Source: Brevundimonas guildfordensis (lineage in GTDB: Bacteria > Pseudomonadota > Alphaproteobacteria > Caulobacterales > Caulobacteraceae). From it: 64,000 nt of DNA. Location: NCBI RefSeq assembly GCF_014836405.1, contig NZ_JACSQU010000001.1, forward strand, positions 744,001 through 808,000, read 5' to 3'. Both the position numbers and the translations under genes were made by a program. Under the pieces are notes generated by a model. It was not told the origin of the DNA, made no database searches, and saw nothing but the letters and a program-made list of their open reading frames with translations. The first letter of the stretch is position 1. The number at the start of each line of letters is the position of its first letter. Positions 16,716 to 25,103 of this stretch are shown piece after piece.

Positions 16716-19700
16716 GCGCCGTCATGACCGTCCTGCACCCTTGCGGCGCCTACGCCGAGCTGGCCGCGGCTAGCAACTTCTCCTTCCTGCGCGGGGCCTC
16801 GCACCCCAAGGACCTGGTGCAGACCGCGATCCTGCGCGGCCATGCCGGACTGGGGCTGGCCGATCGCAACACCGTGGCGGGCGTGGTGCGGGCCTGGAGC
16901 GCGCTGAAGGCCCTCCGCGTCGAGGGCCTGGCTCCGCCGGACAAGGTGCGCGAGGGCGGCAGTCCGGGCGAGATCGCCTTCATCGAGAACCCGTTGAACG
17001 ATCCGGCCCTGTCCGAAGAGGTGAAGCGGCGCGCGGCGGACTTCCGCCTGCTGACAGGCGCGCGGCTGGTCTTCAACGACGGGACGCCGGACGTCATCGC
17101 CTATCCCGAAACGCGCGCGGGCTGGGGCCGTCTGACCCGGCTGCTGACCCTGGGCAATCGCCGCGCCAGGAAGGGCGAGTGCGAGATCGGCCTGCGCGAC
17201 CTGCTCGCTGATCCCGAAGACCTGCTGCTGATCCTCGTCCCGCCAGACCGGCTGACCGGGTTGGAGGAGGTTCTGGCCCGCATGAACGAGGCGGCGCCGG
17301 GCGCGATCTGGCTGGGCGCCGCCCTGCACAGGCGCGGCGACGGCCGGCGCCGTCTGGCCCGGCTGAAGGCCATGGCGGCGCGGGCGGACGTTCCGCTGCT
17401 GGCGCTGAACGACGTCCTCTACGCCGCGCCCGAGGATCGCGATCTGCAGGACGTGCTGACCTGCATCCGCGAAGGGGTCGCCATCGAGACCGCCGGCCGT
17501 CGGCTGGAAAGCAACGCCGAACGCTGGCTGAAGCCGACCGCCGAAATGATGCGTCTGTTCAAAGACGCGCCAGAGGCTGTGGGCGAGGCGATCGCCTTCC
17601 TGTCGCGGGCCACGTTTGATCTGAGCGACCTAAGGTACGAATACCCAGAAGAGCCCGTACCGCCAGGGTGGGAGCCCCAGGGTTGGCTGGAGGAACTGGT
17701 GCGGCGCCGCACTCGGGTCCGCTATCCGGGCGGCGCGCCGCCAAAGGTTGCGGGCCTGCTCGAGAAGGAACTGGTCTTCATCGCTGAGCGCAGTCTGGCG
17801 CCCTATTTCCTGACTATCCACGACATCGTCCGCACGGCCGAGGACAAAGGCATTCTGTGTCAGGGGCGCGGATCGGCCGCCAATTCGGCGGTCTGTTACG
17901 TGCTGGGGATCACCAGCGTCGACCCCGCCTGCCACGACCTGTTGTTCGAGCGATTCCTGTCCTCCAGCCGCGACGAGCCGCCAGACATCGACGTGGACTT
18001 CGAACATGAGCGGCGCGAGGAGATCATTCAGTACATCTATGCCCGTTATGGGCGTCATCGCGCCGGCATCGCCGCCACCGTCATCCACTTCCGCCCCCGA
18101 AGCGCGATACGCGAGGTCGGCAAGGTCCTGGGTCTGACCGAGGACGTCACCGCACGCCTGGCCGCCAGTCATTGGGGCAGTTGGGGAACCGAGATCGGCG
18201 ATCATCATGTCGCGCAGGCCGGACTGGACCCGGCGAATCCCATGATCATCCGCGCGGTCGATATGGCGTCACGCCTGCTCAACGCCCCGCGCCACCTGTC
18301 TCAACACGTCGGCGGCTTCGTCCTGACCCAGGGACGGCTGGACGAGACCGTCCCGATCGGCAACGCCGCCATGCCGGATCGCACCTTCATCGAATGGGAC
18401 AAGGAGGACATCGATGCTCTGGGCCTGATGAAGGTCGACGTCCTGGCGCTGGGGATGCTGACCTGCATCCGTAAGGCCTTCGACCTGATGAAGATTCATT
18501 CGGGCGTCGAGCATGACCTGGCCGCCCTCCCGTCCGAGGACCCTGACGTCTATGACATGCTGTGCCGGGGCCACTCCGTTGGCGTATTTCAGGTCGAGAG
18601 CCGCGCCCAGATCAACATGCTGCCGCGGCTGAAGCCGCGAGCCTTCTATGATCTGGTGATTCAGGTCGCCATCGTCCGTCCCGGCCCGATCCAGGGGGAC
18701 ATGGTCCATCCGTACCTTCGCCGACGTAACGGCGTGGAGGAGGCTCACTACCCTTCGCCAGGCCGCCTCTACGGACCTCCCGACGAGTTGAAACAGGTGC
18801 TGTACCGAACCCTGGGCGTCCCCCTGTTCCAAGAGCAGGCCATGAAGGTCGCCATGGTCGCCGCCCGCTTCTCCGACGCAGAAGCCAACGGACTGCGCAA
18901 GGCCATGGGCACGTTCCGCGGCGACGGGACCCTACTCACCTATGAAACTCGCATGGTCGGGCGGATGATCGCGCGCGGCTATGAACCCGATTTCGCCCAG
19001 CGCTGCTTCGACCAGATCAAGGGCTTCGGCTCCTACGGCTTCCCCGAAAGCCACGCCGCCAGTTTCGCCCGATTGGTCTACGTCTCGTCGTGGATCAAGC
19101 ACCGCCACCCGGCGGCCTTCGCCTGCGCCCTGCTCAACAGCCAGCCCATGGGCTTTTATGCGCCCGCCCAGATCGTGCGCGAGGCTCAGGAGGTCGGCGG
19201 GGTCGAGGTGCGCCCCATCGACGTCTCGCACAGCGACTGGGACAACAGTCTGGAAGGGCCTGCGGACGCCCCGGTCCTGCGTCTGGGCCTGCGCCAGATC
19301 GACGGCTTCAGGGAAGACTGGGCCAAGGCCCTGTCGGCGGCGCGGGCCGTGGCGTCCTTCGCCGATATCGAAACCCTGGCCCGACGCGCCGAATTGCCCG
19401 GCGCCGCCATGCGCAAGCTGGCCGACGCGGACGCCTTCCGATCCCTGGGTCAGGACCGTCGCGAGGCCCTGTGGGCGGTGCGTCGCCTGCCCGACGACGA
19501 TCCTCTGCCTCTGTTCGCCGCCGCCGAGGCCCGCGAGCGCGGCGCCCGCGAACTGGGGGCTGAACCTGACGCTCGACTGCCCCTGATGCCGCTGGGCGAG
19601 CACGTCGCCGCCGACTACCAGACCGCGCGCCTGTCGTTGAAGGCCCACCCCATGGCCATCCTGCGCCCCGTCTTCGCCGCTGACCGCGTGCTGACCTGCG

Positions 19701-20113
19701 CGGCGACCGAAGCCAAGCGCGGCGGCTCCGTCATACAGGTCGCAGGCGTGGTCCTGGTGCGTCAGCGGCCGGGCAAGGGCAACGCCGTCTTCGTCACCCT
19801 GGAGGACGAAACCGGCATCACCAACGTCGTCCTGTGGGCGCGGATGCTGGACCAGTTCCGACGCGAGGTCATGGGCGCCCGCCTGATGCAGGTCGAAGGC
19901 GTCGTCGAGAAAAGCCCCGAGGGCGTGGTCCACGTGGTCGCCCGGCGCATCTTCGACCGCAGCGCAGAACTGTCCCGCCTGTCGGAGGACCACGAGGCCC
20001 ACATTCAACTGTCTCGCGCAGACGTCGTCGCTCACCCGCAGCCGTCGCACCACCCGTCCCACCGACACCCGCGCGACGTGCGCATCCTGCCGGGGTCGCG
20101 GGACTTTCATTGA
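16712..20113 (+). CDS. dnaE2: Error-prone DNA polymerase III alpha subunit DnaE2
   Basis: 1133-residue DnaE2, the translesion polymerase of the SOS mutagenesis cassette. The N-terminal PHP domain starts 'YAELAAASNFSFLRGASHP'. The C-family catalytic palm has 'PPDIDVDFEHERREEII' (about 425-440), the aspartates that bind metal. 'GFGSYGFPESHAASFA' is at about 770-785. The C-terminal OB fold contains 'AGVVLVRQRPGKGNAVFVTLED'. 'LPLFAA' near 930 could bind the beta clamp. The ATG at 16712 overlaps the imuB stop; the longer frame reaching back to 16574 is out-of-frame imuB sequence. Confidence 0.97.
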   Translation: MSAVMTVLHPCGAYAELAAASNFSFLRGASHPKDLVQTAILRGHAGLGLADRNTVAGVVRAWSALKALRVEGLAPPDKVREGGSPGEIAFIENPLNDPALSEEVKRRAADFRLLTGARLVFNDGTPDVIAYPETRAGWGRLTRLLTLGNRRARKGECEIGLRDLLADPEDLLLILVPPDRLTGLEEVLARMNEAAPGAIWLGAALHRRGDGRRRLARLKAMAARADVPLLALNDVLYAAPEDRDLQDVLTCIREGVAIETAGRRLESNAERWLKPTAEMMRLFKDAPEAVGEAIAFLSRATFDLSDLRYEYPEEPVPPGWEPQGWLEELVRRRTRVRYPGGAPPKVAGLLEKELVFIAERSLAPYFLTIHDIVRTAEDKGILCQGRGSAANSAVCYVLGITSVDPACHDLLFERFLSSSRDEPPDIDVDFEHERREEIIQYIYARYGRHRAGIAATVIHFRPRSAIREVGKVLGLTEDVTARLAASHWGSWGTEIGDHHVAQAGLDPANPMIIRAVDMASRLLNAPRHLSQHVGGFVLTQGRLDETVPIGNAAMPDRTFIEWDKEDIDALGLMKVDVLALGMLTCIRKAFDLMKIHSGVEHDLAALPSEDPDVYDMLCRGHSVGVFQVESRAQINMLPRLKPRAFYDLVIQVAIVRPGPIQGDMVHPYLRRRNGVEEAHYPSPGRLYGPPDELKQVLYRTLGVPLFQEQAMKVAMVAARFSDAEANGLRKAMGTFRGDGTLLTYETRMVGRMIARGYEPDFAQRCFDQIKGFGSYGFPESHAASFARLVYVSSWIKHRHPAAFACALLNSQPMGFYAPAQIVREAQEVGGVEVRPIDVSHSDWDNSLEGPADAPVLRLGLRQIDGFREDWAKALSAARAVASFADIETLARRAELPGAAMRKLADADAFRSLGQDRREALWAVRRLPDDDPLPLFAAAEARERGARELGAEPDARLPLMPLGEHVAADYQTARLSLKAHPMAILRPVFAADRVLTCAATEAKRGGSVIQVAGVVLVRQRPGKGNAVFVTLEDETGITNVVLWARMLDQFRREVMGARLMQVEGVVEKSPEGVVHVVARRIFDRSAELSRLSEDHEAHIQLSRADVVAHPQPSHHPSHRHPRDVRILPGSRDFH

Positions 20114-20261
20114 TCCGATTTCTTGGCGGCTGCTCCAATGGTTGCTGCGCCCGCCCGCCGCAGGTGAGCTACACCCGCCACGCTGAGCCATCGCGCGCCT
20201 TGTCGGCCTCGCCATCGAACGCCAACATGGCTTTGAACGCCCCAAACTACTCGGAGCCCCT

Positions 20262-21455
20262 ATGCCGAAGCTGTCGGACCGCACGCGACTGATCGCCGGC
20301 GCCACGCGACGTGGCCGAGGCCGCCGCCCGGTCAATCCGCCGATTGAACGCGCCTCCACCATGCTGAGCGACGATCCGGCGGCGATGCAGGACCCCGGCG
20401 ACGGCCCAGTCTACGGGCTGGATGGGACCAGCGCGGCGCGTGAGCTACGGACGGCGCTCGCCGACCTCGAGGGGGCAAGCGAGGCCTTTCTCGTTCCGTC
20501 CGGCCTGGCGGCGGTCACCGTGCCGCTCACTGCCCTTCTGCGACCGGGCGACGAAGTGCTGACGACCGAGGCCGTCTATGGCCCCACGCGGCGGTTTCTG
20601 ACGCGTCACATGGCCGACAGAGGCGTCGCCGCGAGCTTTCACCCGGCGGGAGCTTCTGTCGAGGCGGTGATGGATCAGATGCATGAACGCACGCGGGTGC
20701 TGCTGATCGAAGCGCCCGGCTCCCTCACCTTTGAAATGATGGACGTGCCGGCACTGGCGGCCGCCTGCCGCAAGCGCGGCGTCCTGACGGTGATGGACAA
20801 CACCTGGGCGGCCGGCCTGGCCTTTCGCCCGCTCGCCCACGGCGTGGATGTCAGCGTTCAGGCCCTGACGAAATACGCGGGGGGACATTCCGACCTGCTG
20901 ATGGGCGGCGTCGCCGCGCAGGCGCCTGAGATCGTCCGAGCCATCAACAACGTCATCGAGGACATGGGCTGGCACGTCTCGCCGGATGACGCCTGGCTGG
21001 CGCTGCGCGGGCTGCGCACCCTGCCGCTGCGTTATGAGGCCCAGGCGCGCACCGCCCTGCAGGTCGCTGAATGGCTGCAGGATCAGCCCGAGGTGGCAAA
21101 CGTCCTGTACCCGCCCCTGCCCGGTTCGGTCGGGCACTCGCTGTGGCGCCGGGATTTCGACGGCGCGGCTTCCTTGATGGGCGTGGTCATGAAAGGCGGC
21201 GGCAAGGCGGCGGCCCACGCCTTCATGCGCGAACTCAGCCTGTTCGGCATGGGCTATTCCTGGGGAGGCTTCGAAAGCCTGATCACCTACGAGACGCCGC
21301 AACTGGCCTATCGGCAGCACGCGCCCGACCTGCCCGGCCAACTGCTGCGCCTGCATATCGGGTTGGAAGATCCGGCCGATCTGATCGCCGATCTGACGCG
21401 TGGATTGGCGGCGTGGCGCGCCCAGCAGGACTCGAACCTGCAACCGTCCGCTTAG
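20262..21455 (+). CDS. metC: Cystathionine beta-lyase-like PLP enzyme
   Basis: 397-residue fold-type I PLP enzyme of the Cys/Met metabolism family, most like cystathionine beta-lyase, which makes homocysteine, pyruvate and ammonia in methionine synthesis. Seen: 'YGLDGTSAARELRTALADLEG', 'VPSGLAAV' for PLP phosphate binding, 'DNTWAAGLAF' for the PLP aspartate, and the Schiff-base lysine in 'QALTKYAGGHSDLLMG' (about residue 206). The C-terminus 'RAQQDSNLQPSA' is antisense to tRNA-Arg, so the stop is inside a tRNA gene. Other Cys/Met-family lyases are possible; the 'GYSWGGFESL' motif favours MetC. Confidence 0.9.
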   Translation: MPKLSDRTRLIAGATRRGRGRRPVNPPIERASTMLSDDPAAMQDPGDGPVYGLDGTSAARELRTALADLEGASEAFLVPSGLAAVTVPLTALLRPGDEVLTTEAVYGPTRRFLTRHMADRGVAASFHPAGASVEAVMDQMHERTRVLLIEAPGSLTFEMMDVPALAAACRKRGVLTVMDNTWAAGLAFRPLAHGVDVSVQALTKYAGGHSDLLMGGVAAQAPEIVRAINNVIEDMGWHVSPDDAWLALRGLRTLPLRYEAQARTALQVAEWLQDQPEVANVLYPPLPGSVGHSLWRRDFDGAASLMGVVMKGGGKAAAHAFMRELSLFGMGYSWGGFESLITYETPQLAYRQHAPDLPGQLLRLHIGLEDPADLIADLTRGLAAWRAQQDSNLQPSA

Positions 21456-21490
21456 AAGGCGGGTGCTCTATCCGGTTGAGCTATGGGCGC
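21414..21490 (-). tRNA. tRNA-Arg (TCT)
   Basis: 77 nt cloverleaf on the minus strand. Acceptor GCGCCCA/TGGGCGC, discriminator G, encoded CCA. Anticodon loop CTTCTAA gives TCT. The T arm is GCAGG-TTCGAGT-CCTGC. The outermost anticodon-stem pair (C27-A43) is a mismatch. Bases 21414-21455 also encode the end of metC on the other strand. Confidence 0.95.
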
Positions 21491-21509
21491 CGAGGGCCGC
21501 GAATGGACC

Positions 21510-21815
21510 TTAGTGAGTCCAGGACTGCTTGCGATCGGGCGCGAAATTGTCGGCGTAGGCCTTGATGATGACCGGCGCTTCGTTGGGCTCATGCAGGCGG
21601 AAGGCGATTCCGTGGCGTTCGGCGTATTCGATCGCCTCTTCCTTGGTGTCGAAGCTCAGGCGCACCTGGCCGTTCATGTCGGTCGAGCTGGTCCAGCCCA
21701 TCAGCGGGTCGATCGTGCGCGCCGAGGCGGGCTCGAACTCCAGGCGCCAGTCGCGCGTCTTGGCCTTGCCGGACTGCATCGCGGTCTTGGCCGGGCGATA
21801 GATGCGAGCGAGCAT
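21510..21815 (-). CDS. NADH dehydrogenase complex I accessory subunit (NDUFS4-like)
   Basis: 101-residue protein of the 'ETC complex I subunit conserved region' family, the bacterial relative of mitochondrial NDUFS4 (18 kDa). This is an alphaproteobacterial supernumerary subunit near the N-module of complex I. Motifs: 'MLARIYRPAKTAMQSGKAKT', 'WRLEFEP', 'MGWTSSTDMNGQVRLSFDTKEEAIEYAERHG' in the middle, and 'KAYADNFAPDRK' at the C-terminus. I start at ATG 21815, where homology begins; the longer frame upstream is non-homologous. It lies between the tRNA-Arg gene and the Sel1-like gene, away from the nuo operon. Confidence 0.93.
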   Translation of the reverse strand: MLARIYRPAKTAMQSGKAKTRDWRLEFEPASARTIDPLMGWTSSTDMNGQVRLSFDTKEEAIEYAERHGIAFRLHEPNEAPVIIKAYADNFAPDRKQSWTH

Positions 21816-21907
21816 GGACGGAATCCTTCGGACGGGGAACTCGCCGGGTGCATACCCCGCCGCCGTCGCCCGGTCCAGACGCCGAACGCCTTTGCGCTCG
21901 CCGCAGA

Positions 21908-22210
21908 TCAGGCCGCCAGCGACGATGAACCGGCGTCGATCCAACGGCGCGCAGCGCGCTGCGCCTCGGCGATCTCGTCGTGTTCCATCTCCTGGCTGAG
22001 ATCGCGGCGATATCCTCTCGCCTCGATGGAGCCCTTCATGGCCGCCAGGTTGAAGATCATATGCGCCGACACGCGATCGATCGGGCATCCGTCCAGGCCG
22101 GACGAATAGGCCAGACCCAACCGGAACAGCGCATCGCCGTCCATATCCGGCGTGGGCAAGGGCAAGGGCGCATCGTTGGTCTGTTCGCGCGCCGTATCAT
22201 GGGCGTTCAT
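21908..22210 (-). CDS. Small Sel1-like repeat protein
   Basis: 100-residue cytoplasmic protein with one Sel1/TPR-like helical pair: 'DALFRLGLAYSSG' then 'DRVSAHMIFNLAAMKGSIEARGYRRDLS', ending in an Ala/Arg-rich helix. The start at ATG 22210 is set by a perfect AGGAGG ribosome site seven bases upstream. Function unknown; single Sel1 repeats usually mediate protein contacts. It sits upstream of the NDUFS4-like gene on the same strand with a gap of 92 bp. Confidence 0.8.
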   Translation of the reverse strand: MNAHDTAREQTNDAPLPLPTPDMDGDALFRLGLAYSSGLDGCPIDRVSAHMIFNLAAMKGSIEARGYRRDLSQEMEHDEIAEAQRAARRWIDAGSSSLAA

Positions 22211-22402
22211 CGCTTGGTTCCTCCTGAGAAGCACGTTCTGCGCCGCTCTCGGATCCGCATTCAAATACCGGCGGTTTGAAATTAGAGTTAACGCGCCAGA
22301 CGCCCACGGACGCAAGGCTGACAGAGCGGTTCAGGCGCCGTTCATTCGCCGCCCCCGAAGCTGGCTCATGACAGGGTTTCGTCGCTTCGCATGGAGTTTA
22401 GA

Positions 22403-22972
22403 ATGAACCGCCTAACCAAGGCCGCCGTCATCGCCCTGGCGCTGGCGACCACGGCCACCCCCATGATGGCGCAGGCCCAGGACCGGCATGATCGCCGTGA
22501 ATGGCGCCAGGACCGCCGCGACGATCGCCGCGACTGGCGTCAGGATCGAAGAGACGACCGTCGTGAATGGCGTCAGGACCGCCGCGACGATCGCCGTGAC
22601 TGGCGTCAGGATCGCCGCTCTGATCATCGCGACTGGCGTCAGGATCAGCGTCGCCAGGACCGCTGGAGCCGCGACAACCGAAACTGGTGGCGCGGCCGGC
22701 CCGAATTCCGCGACTATCGCGGCGCACGGAACGGCTACTGGTACGCACCGGGTCACGGCTACTACCGCGTCGAGCCGCGCTATTACGGCTATCGCTGGCG
22801 CACGGGCGGCTATCTGCCGCCGGCCTACCGCAGCTATTATGTCAGCGACCCCTACTTCTATGGTCTCCGTCCGGCCCCTCGCGGTTACCGCTACGTCCAC
22901 GCCGGCAATGACATTGTCATGATCGCTGTCGCGACCGGCCTGATCGCCAGCGTGTTGAGCAACGTCTACTAA
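22403..22972 (+). CDS. RcnB family periplasmic protein with Arg/Asp repeat
   Basis: 189-residue secreted protein. Signal peptide at 1-26, cleaved after 'MMAQAQ'. Residues about 27-75 are an 11-residue repeat of the type RREWRQDRRDD. Residues about 100-185 form an RcnB-like domain: aromatic 'YWYAPGHGYYRVEPRYYGY', 'GGYLPPAYRSYYVSD', 'LRPAPRGYRYVHAGND', then a hydrophobic C-terminal helix 'IVMIAVATGLIASVL'. RcnB proteins take part in nickel/cobalt homeostasis in enteric bacteria, but that role is not shown for this expanded alphaproteobacterial group. Start at ATG 22403, with GGAG upstream. It ends in a strong terminator and is followed by a paralogue. Confidence 0.85.
   Translation: MNRLTKAAVIALALATTATPMMAQAQDRHDRREWRQDRRDDRRDWRQDRRDDRREWRQDRRDDRRDWRQDRRSDHRDWRQDQRRQDRWSRDNRNWWRGRPEFRDYRGARNGYWYAPGHGYYRVEPRYYGYRWRTGGYLPPAYRSYYVSDPYFYGLRPAPRGYRYVHAGNDIVMIAVATGLIASVLSNVY
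22490..22650 (+). repeat. 33-bp tandem coding repeat in the first RcnB gene
   Basis: About four to five imperfect copies of a 33-bp unit encoding RR(E/D)WRQDRRDD. The unit is alternating basic and acidic residues with a Trp every 11 positions. The last copies degenerate to RRSDHRDW. It is a coding repeat, with no spacers. Confidence 0.85.
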
Positions 22973-22993
22973 GCCGACGTCTTAAGCAGCTCG

Positions 22994-23026
22994 AGCCCCG
23001 CAAGACTCTGTCTTGCGGGGCTTTTT
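22994..23026 (+). terminator. Strong Rho-independent terminator
   Basis: Perfect stem AGCCCCGCAAGA/TCTTGCGGGGCT, loop CTCTG, then TTTTT. It lies 21 bp past the first RcnB gene and separates it from the second. Confidence 0.95.
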
Positions 23027-23124
23027 CATGACAGCGCTCTATGATCGTCGTTCAGCCGCAGTTCATGACAAAGCGTCTACTTTCCACCCAAGCCGCCCGA
23101 TTTGGGCGTGCGAGGACTCTGACC

Positions 23125-24105
23125 ATGAAACGCTCCCTACTCATGTTCGCGGCAGTCTCCGCCTTCCTCGTGCCCGCCGCAGCACCTCTGTCGGTCCTGG
23201 CCCAGGAACGGCCTGAGCAGCGCGCTCAGACACGTGACGACAACCCTCGCCGATCCGAACGACGCGCTGCGCCCCCCCGTGAGCGCGGCGACATGGCGGT
23301 TAGTCCGCGCGATCGACAAGATTCCCCGCGCCAAGGCGGCCGATCCCGGCCCGAACAATCGCGACCGGAGAACCAGCGCCCGCAACGTCCCGACAGCGAA
23401 CGCCCCACGGGCCAACGTCCGGACCAACGGCCAAACCGCCCCGACCGCCCAGACGCGCAGCGTCCAGATCGGCCCGACCGCCCCAACCGGCCTGGCTGGA
23501 ATCAACCGAACCAGCCGGGGCGCCCCGATCGTCCAGACCGCCCGCAGCGGCCTGACAGACCAGACCGTCCTGACCGTCCCGGGGCAAATCGTCCCGACCG
23601 TCCGGATTGGAACCGCCCCAACCGGCCGAACCGCCCCGACTCTGACCGGCCAAACCGTCCGGATTGGAACCGACCGAACCGACCTGACGCCAACCGGCCG
23701 AACCGCCCCGATCGCCCCAACTGGAATCGCGACCGGAACTATCGCGAATTCCACAATCGCTGGAACCGCGACCAGTGGCGCCGTGACTGGGATCGTCGCC
23801 ATCGCGGCGACTGGTGGAGGAATGACAGCCGCTTCCGGGGCTGGAGCGGCGTCCGGCTAGGGTTCTATTTCGCGCCCGGATACGGCTACTACAGCGTGCC
23901 GCGCACCTATTGGAACCGACAGTACTCCATCGGCCAGTACCTGCCGGATGTCTTCTGGCGCTATCAGGTGAATGATTGGCGCACCTATGGTCTGGGCTAC
24001 CCCCCTCCGGGCACCCGGTGGGTCTATGTCGATAACGCGATCTACCTGATCGACGAATACGACGGCTACATCATTGAAGTCGTCCGCGACGCCTGGAGCT
24101 GGTAG
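23125..24105 (+). CDS. RcnB family periplasmic protein with long Arg-Pro-Asp repeat
   Basis: 326-residue secreted protein. Signal peptide about 1-28, 'MKRSLLMFAAVSAFLVPAAA' with cleavage after 'VLAQ'. Residues about 85-205 are low-complexity, built from RPDRP, RPNRP and DWNRPNRP units. Residues about 206-230 are Arg/Trp-rich (NRWNRDQWRRDW). The C-terminal RcnB domain (about 240-326) has 'YGYYSVPRTYWN', 'IGQYLPDVFWRYQVNDW', 'YPPPGTRWVYVDNAIYLID' and 'GYIIEVV'. It differs from its neighbour by having the classic RcnB C-terminus. Start at ATG 23125; earlier in-frame ATGs lack a signal peptide. Closed by a terminator at 24126. Confidence 0.87.
   Translation: MKRSLLMFAAVSAFLVPAAAPLSVLAQERPEQRAQTRDDNPRRSERRAAPPRERGDMAVSPRDRQDSPRQGGRSRPEQSRPENQRPQRPDSERPTGQRPDQRPNRPDRPDAQRPDRPDRPNRPGWNQPNQPGRPDRPDRPQRPDRPDRPDRPGANRPDRPDWNRPNRPNRPDSDRPNRPDWNRPNRPDANRPNRPDRPNWNRDRNYREFHNRWNRDQWRRDWDRRHRGDWWRNDSRFRGWSGVRLGFYFAPGYGYYSVPRTYWNRQYSIGQYLPDVFWRYQVNDWRTYGLGYPPPGTRWVYVDNAIYLIDEYDGYIIEVVRDAWSW
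23370..23715 (+). repeat. Degenerate coding repeat (Arg-Pro-Asp/Asn) in the second RcnB gene
   Basis: Short imperfect repeats of 9-15 bp encoding RPDRP, RPNRP and DWNRP units. They keep long open frames on both strands, including an antisense Ser-Gly-Arg-rich shadow frame. No spacers or palindromes, so this is not a CRISPR array. Confidence 0.8.
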
Positions 24106-24125
24106 GCGCGCGGTTCTAAGCAAAA

Positions 24126-24160
24126 GGCCCCGGAGAGCGATCTCCGGGGCCATTCTTTTT
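24126..24160 (+). terminator. Rho-independent terminator
   Basis: Perfect stem GGCCCCGGAGA/TCTCCGGGGCC with a GCGA tetraloop followed by ATTCTTTTT. It ends the second RcnB transcript. Confidence 0.95.
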
Positions 24161-24200
24161 CCACGCTGACAGATGCAGCCCGCGCAGGCAGACTATCCGC

Positions 24201-24464
24201 ATGATCACGCGCTTATCCACCCTCGCCCTCGGCCTCACAGCCGCCCTCATGCTTCAGGGCTGCGTCGCAGGCGCCGTCGTCGGCGCCGGGGCCGCTGTGG
24301 TCGGCGGCGCGGCCAAGGTGACCGGCGCAGCCGTGGGCGCAGGCTTTGACGCCGTCACCACCTCGGATGAGGAAACCAAGGCCAAACGCGAGCGGGAACA
24401 GCGCGCCTGGGAGCGTGAGCAACGCCGCTGCGAACAGCGTCAAAAGCGCGGCAAGGACTGCTGA
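24201..24464 (+). CDS. Small glycine-zipper lipoprotein
   Basis: 87 residues. Lipoprotein signal with lipobox LQGC (Cys at about residue 21). Next comes an Ala/Gly-rich, zipper-like stretch 'GAVVGAGAAVVGGAAKVTGAAVGAG' in outline, then a highly charged tail rich in Lys, Arg and Glu (about 56-87) with two cysteines. No enzymatic fold is visible; it is likely an envelope protein. It stands between the RcnB terminator and the convergent queE gene, with only three bases between the two stops. Confidence 0.75.
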   Translation: MITRLSTLALGLTAALMLQGCVAGAVVGAGAAVVGGAAKVTGAAVGAGFDAVTTSDEETKAKREREQRAWEREQRRCEQRQKRGKDC

Positions 24465-24467
24465 GGG

Positions 24468-25103
24468 CTACCGCACTCCGATATATTTGTGCGTCTGAAC
24501 GCTGAGACGCCATTTCGGATAGGTCAGGCAGTATTCAATAGCCGCGGCCGTGTTGGCAGCCTGGTCCGGCCCATCCATCGGCTGGAGCCAGAAGCGCTCG
24601 AAATCGAGGTGCTCGAACCGGTCGGGCATGGCCAGCGGCTGAGGAAAGACCAGCTTCAGCTCCTGACCCGAGGTCTGAACCACAGCGGCGTCGGCCTTGG
24701 GGCTGATGCAGATCCAGTCGATCCCTTCCGGCGCCGCGATTGTGCCGTTGCTCTCCATGGCGATTTCGAATCCGCGGGCGTGCAGGGCGTCGATCAGCTG
24801 GGCGTCCAACTGCATCAGCGGCTCGCCTCCGGTGCACACGACCAGCTTCGGGTCACCCTCGCGGCCACGCCACATGCCCGCGACATGATCGGCCATCAGA
24901 TCGGCGGTCTTGAACTTACCGCCGCCATCGCCGTCCACGCCGATGAAATCGGTGTCGCAGAAGGTGCAAACGGCGGTAGAGCGATCCCGCTCCAGCCCGC
25001 TCCATAGATTGCATCCCGCGAACCGCAAGAAGACCGCAGGACGGCCCGCCTGCCCGCCCTCGCCCTGCACCGTCAGAAAGACTTCCTTGGCCGAATAGGT
25101 CAT
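24468..25103 (-). CDS. queE: 7-carboxy-7-deazaguanine synthase QueE
   Basis: 211-residue radical SAM enzyme converting 6-carboxytetrahydropterin to 7-carboxy-7-deazaguanine in queuosine synthesis. It binds its 4Fe-4S cluster through a CX14CX2C variant (Cys 31, 46, 49) in place of CX3CX2C, as in the Burkholderia multivorans type QueE. Also seen: 'FLTVQGEG' at the N-terminus, '[12 protein letters not shown]' (SAM/GGE motif), and '[20 protein letters not shown]'. Start at ATG 25103, which overlaps the queC stop by ATGA; the longer frame upstream is a queC shadow. Its product is the substrate of QueC, encoded just upstream. Confidence 0.96.
   Translation of the reverse strand: MTYSAKEVFLTVQGEGGQAGRPAVFLRFAGCNLWSGLERDRSTAVCTFCDTDFIGVDGDGGGKFKTADLMADHVAGMWRGREGDPKLVVCTGGEPLMQLDAQLIDALHARGFEIAMESNGTIAAPEGIDWICISPKADAAVVQTSGQELKLVFPQPLAMPDRFEHLDFERFWLQPMDGPDQAANTAAAIEYCLTYPKWRLSVQTHKYIGVR

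Noticed and set aside
23370-23715. Possible CRISPR array
   Set aside because: Repeats are short, contiguous, in frame and encode Arg-Pro-Asp units; there are no unique spacers and no cas genes.
23137-23802. Antisense open frames across the RcnB repeat
   Set aside because: They arise because the short GC-rich repeat keeps several frames open on both strands. The plus frame has signal peptide, ribosome site and a conserved C-terminal domain.
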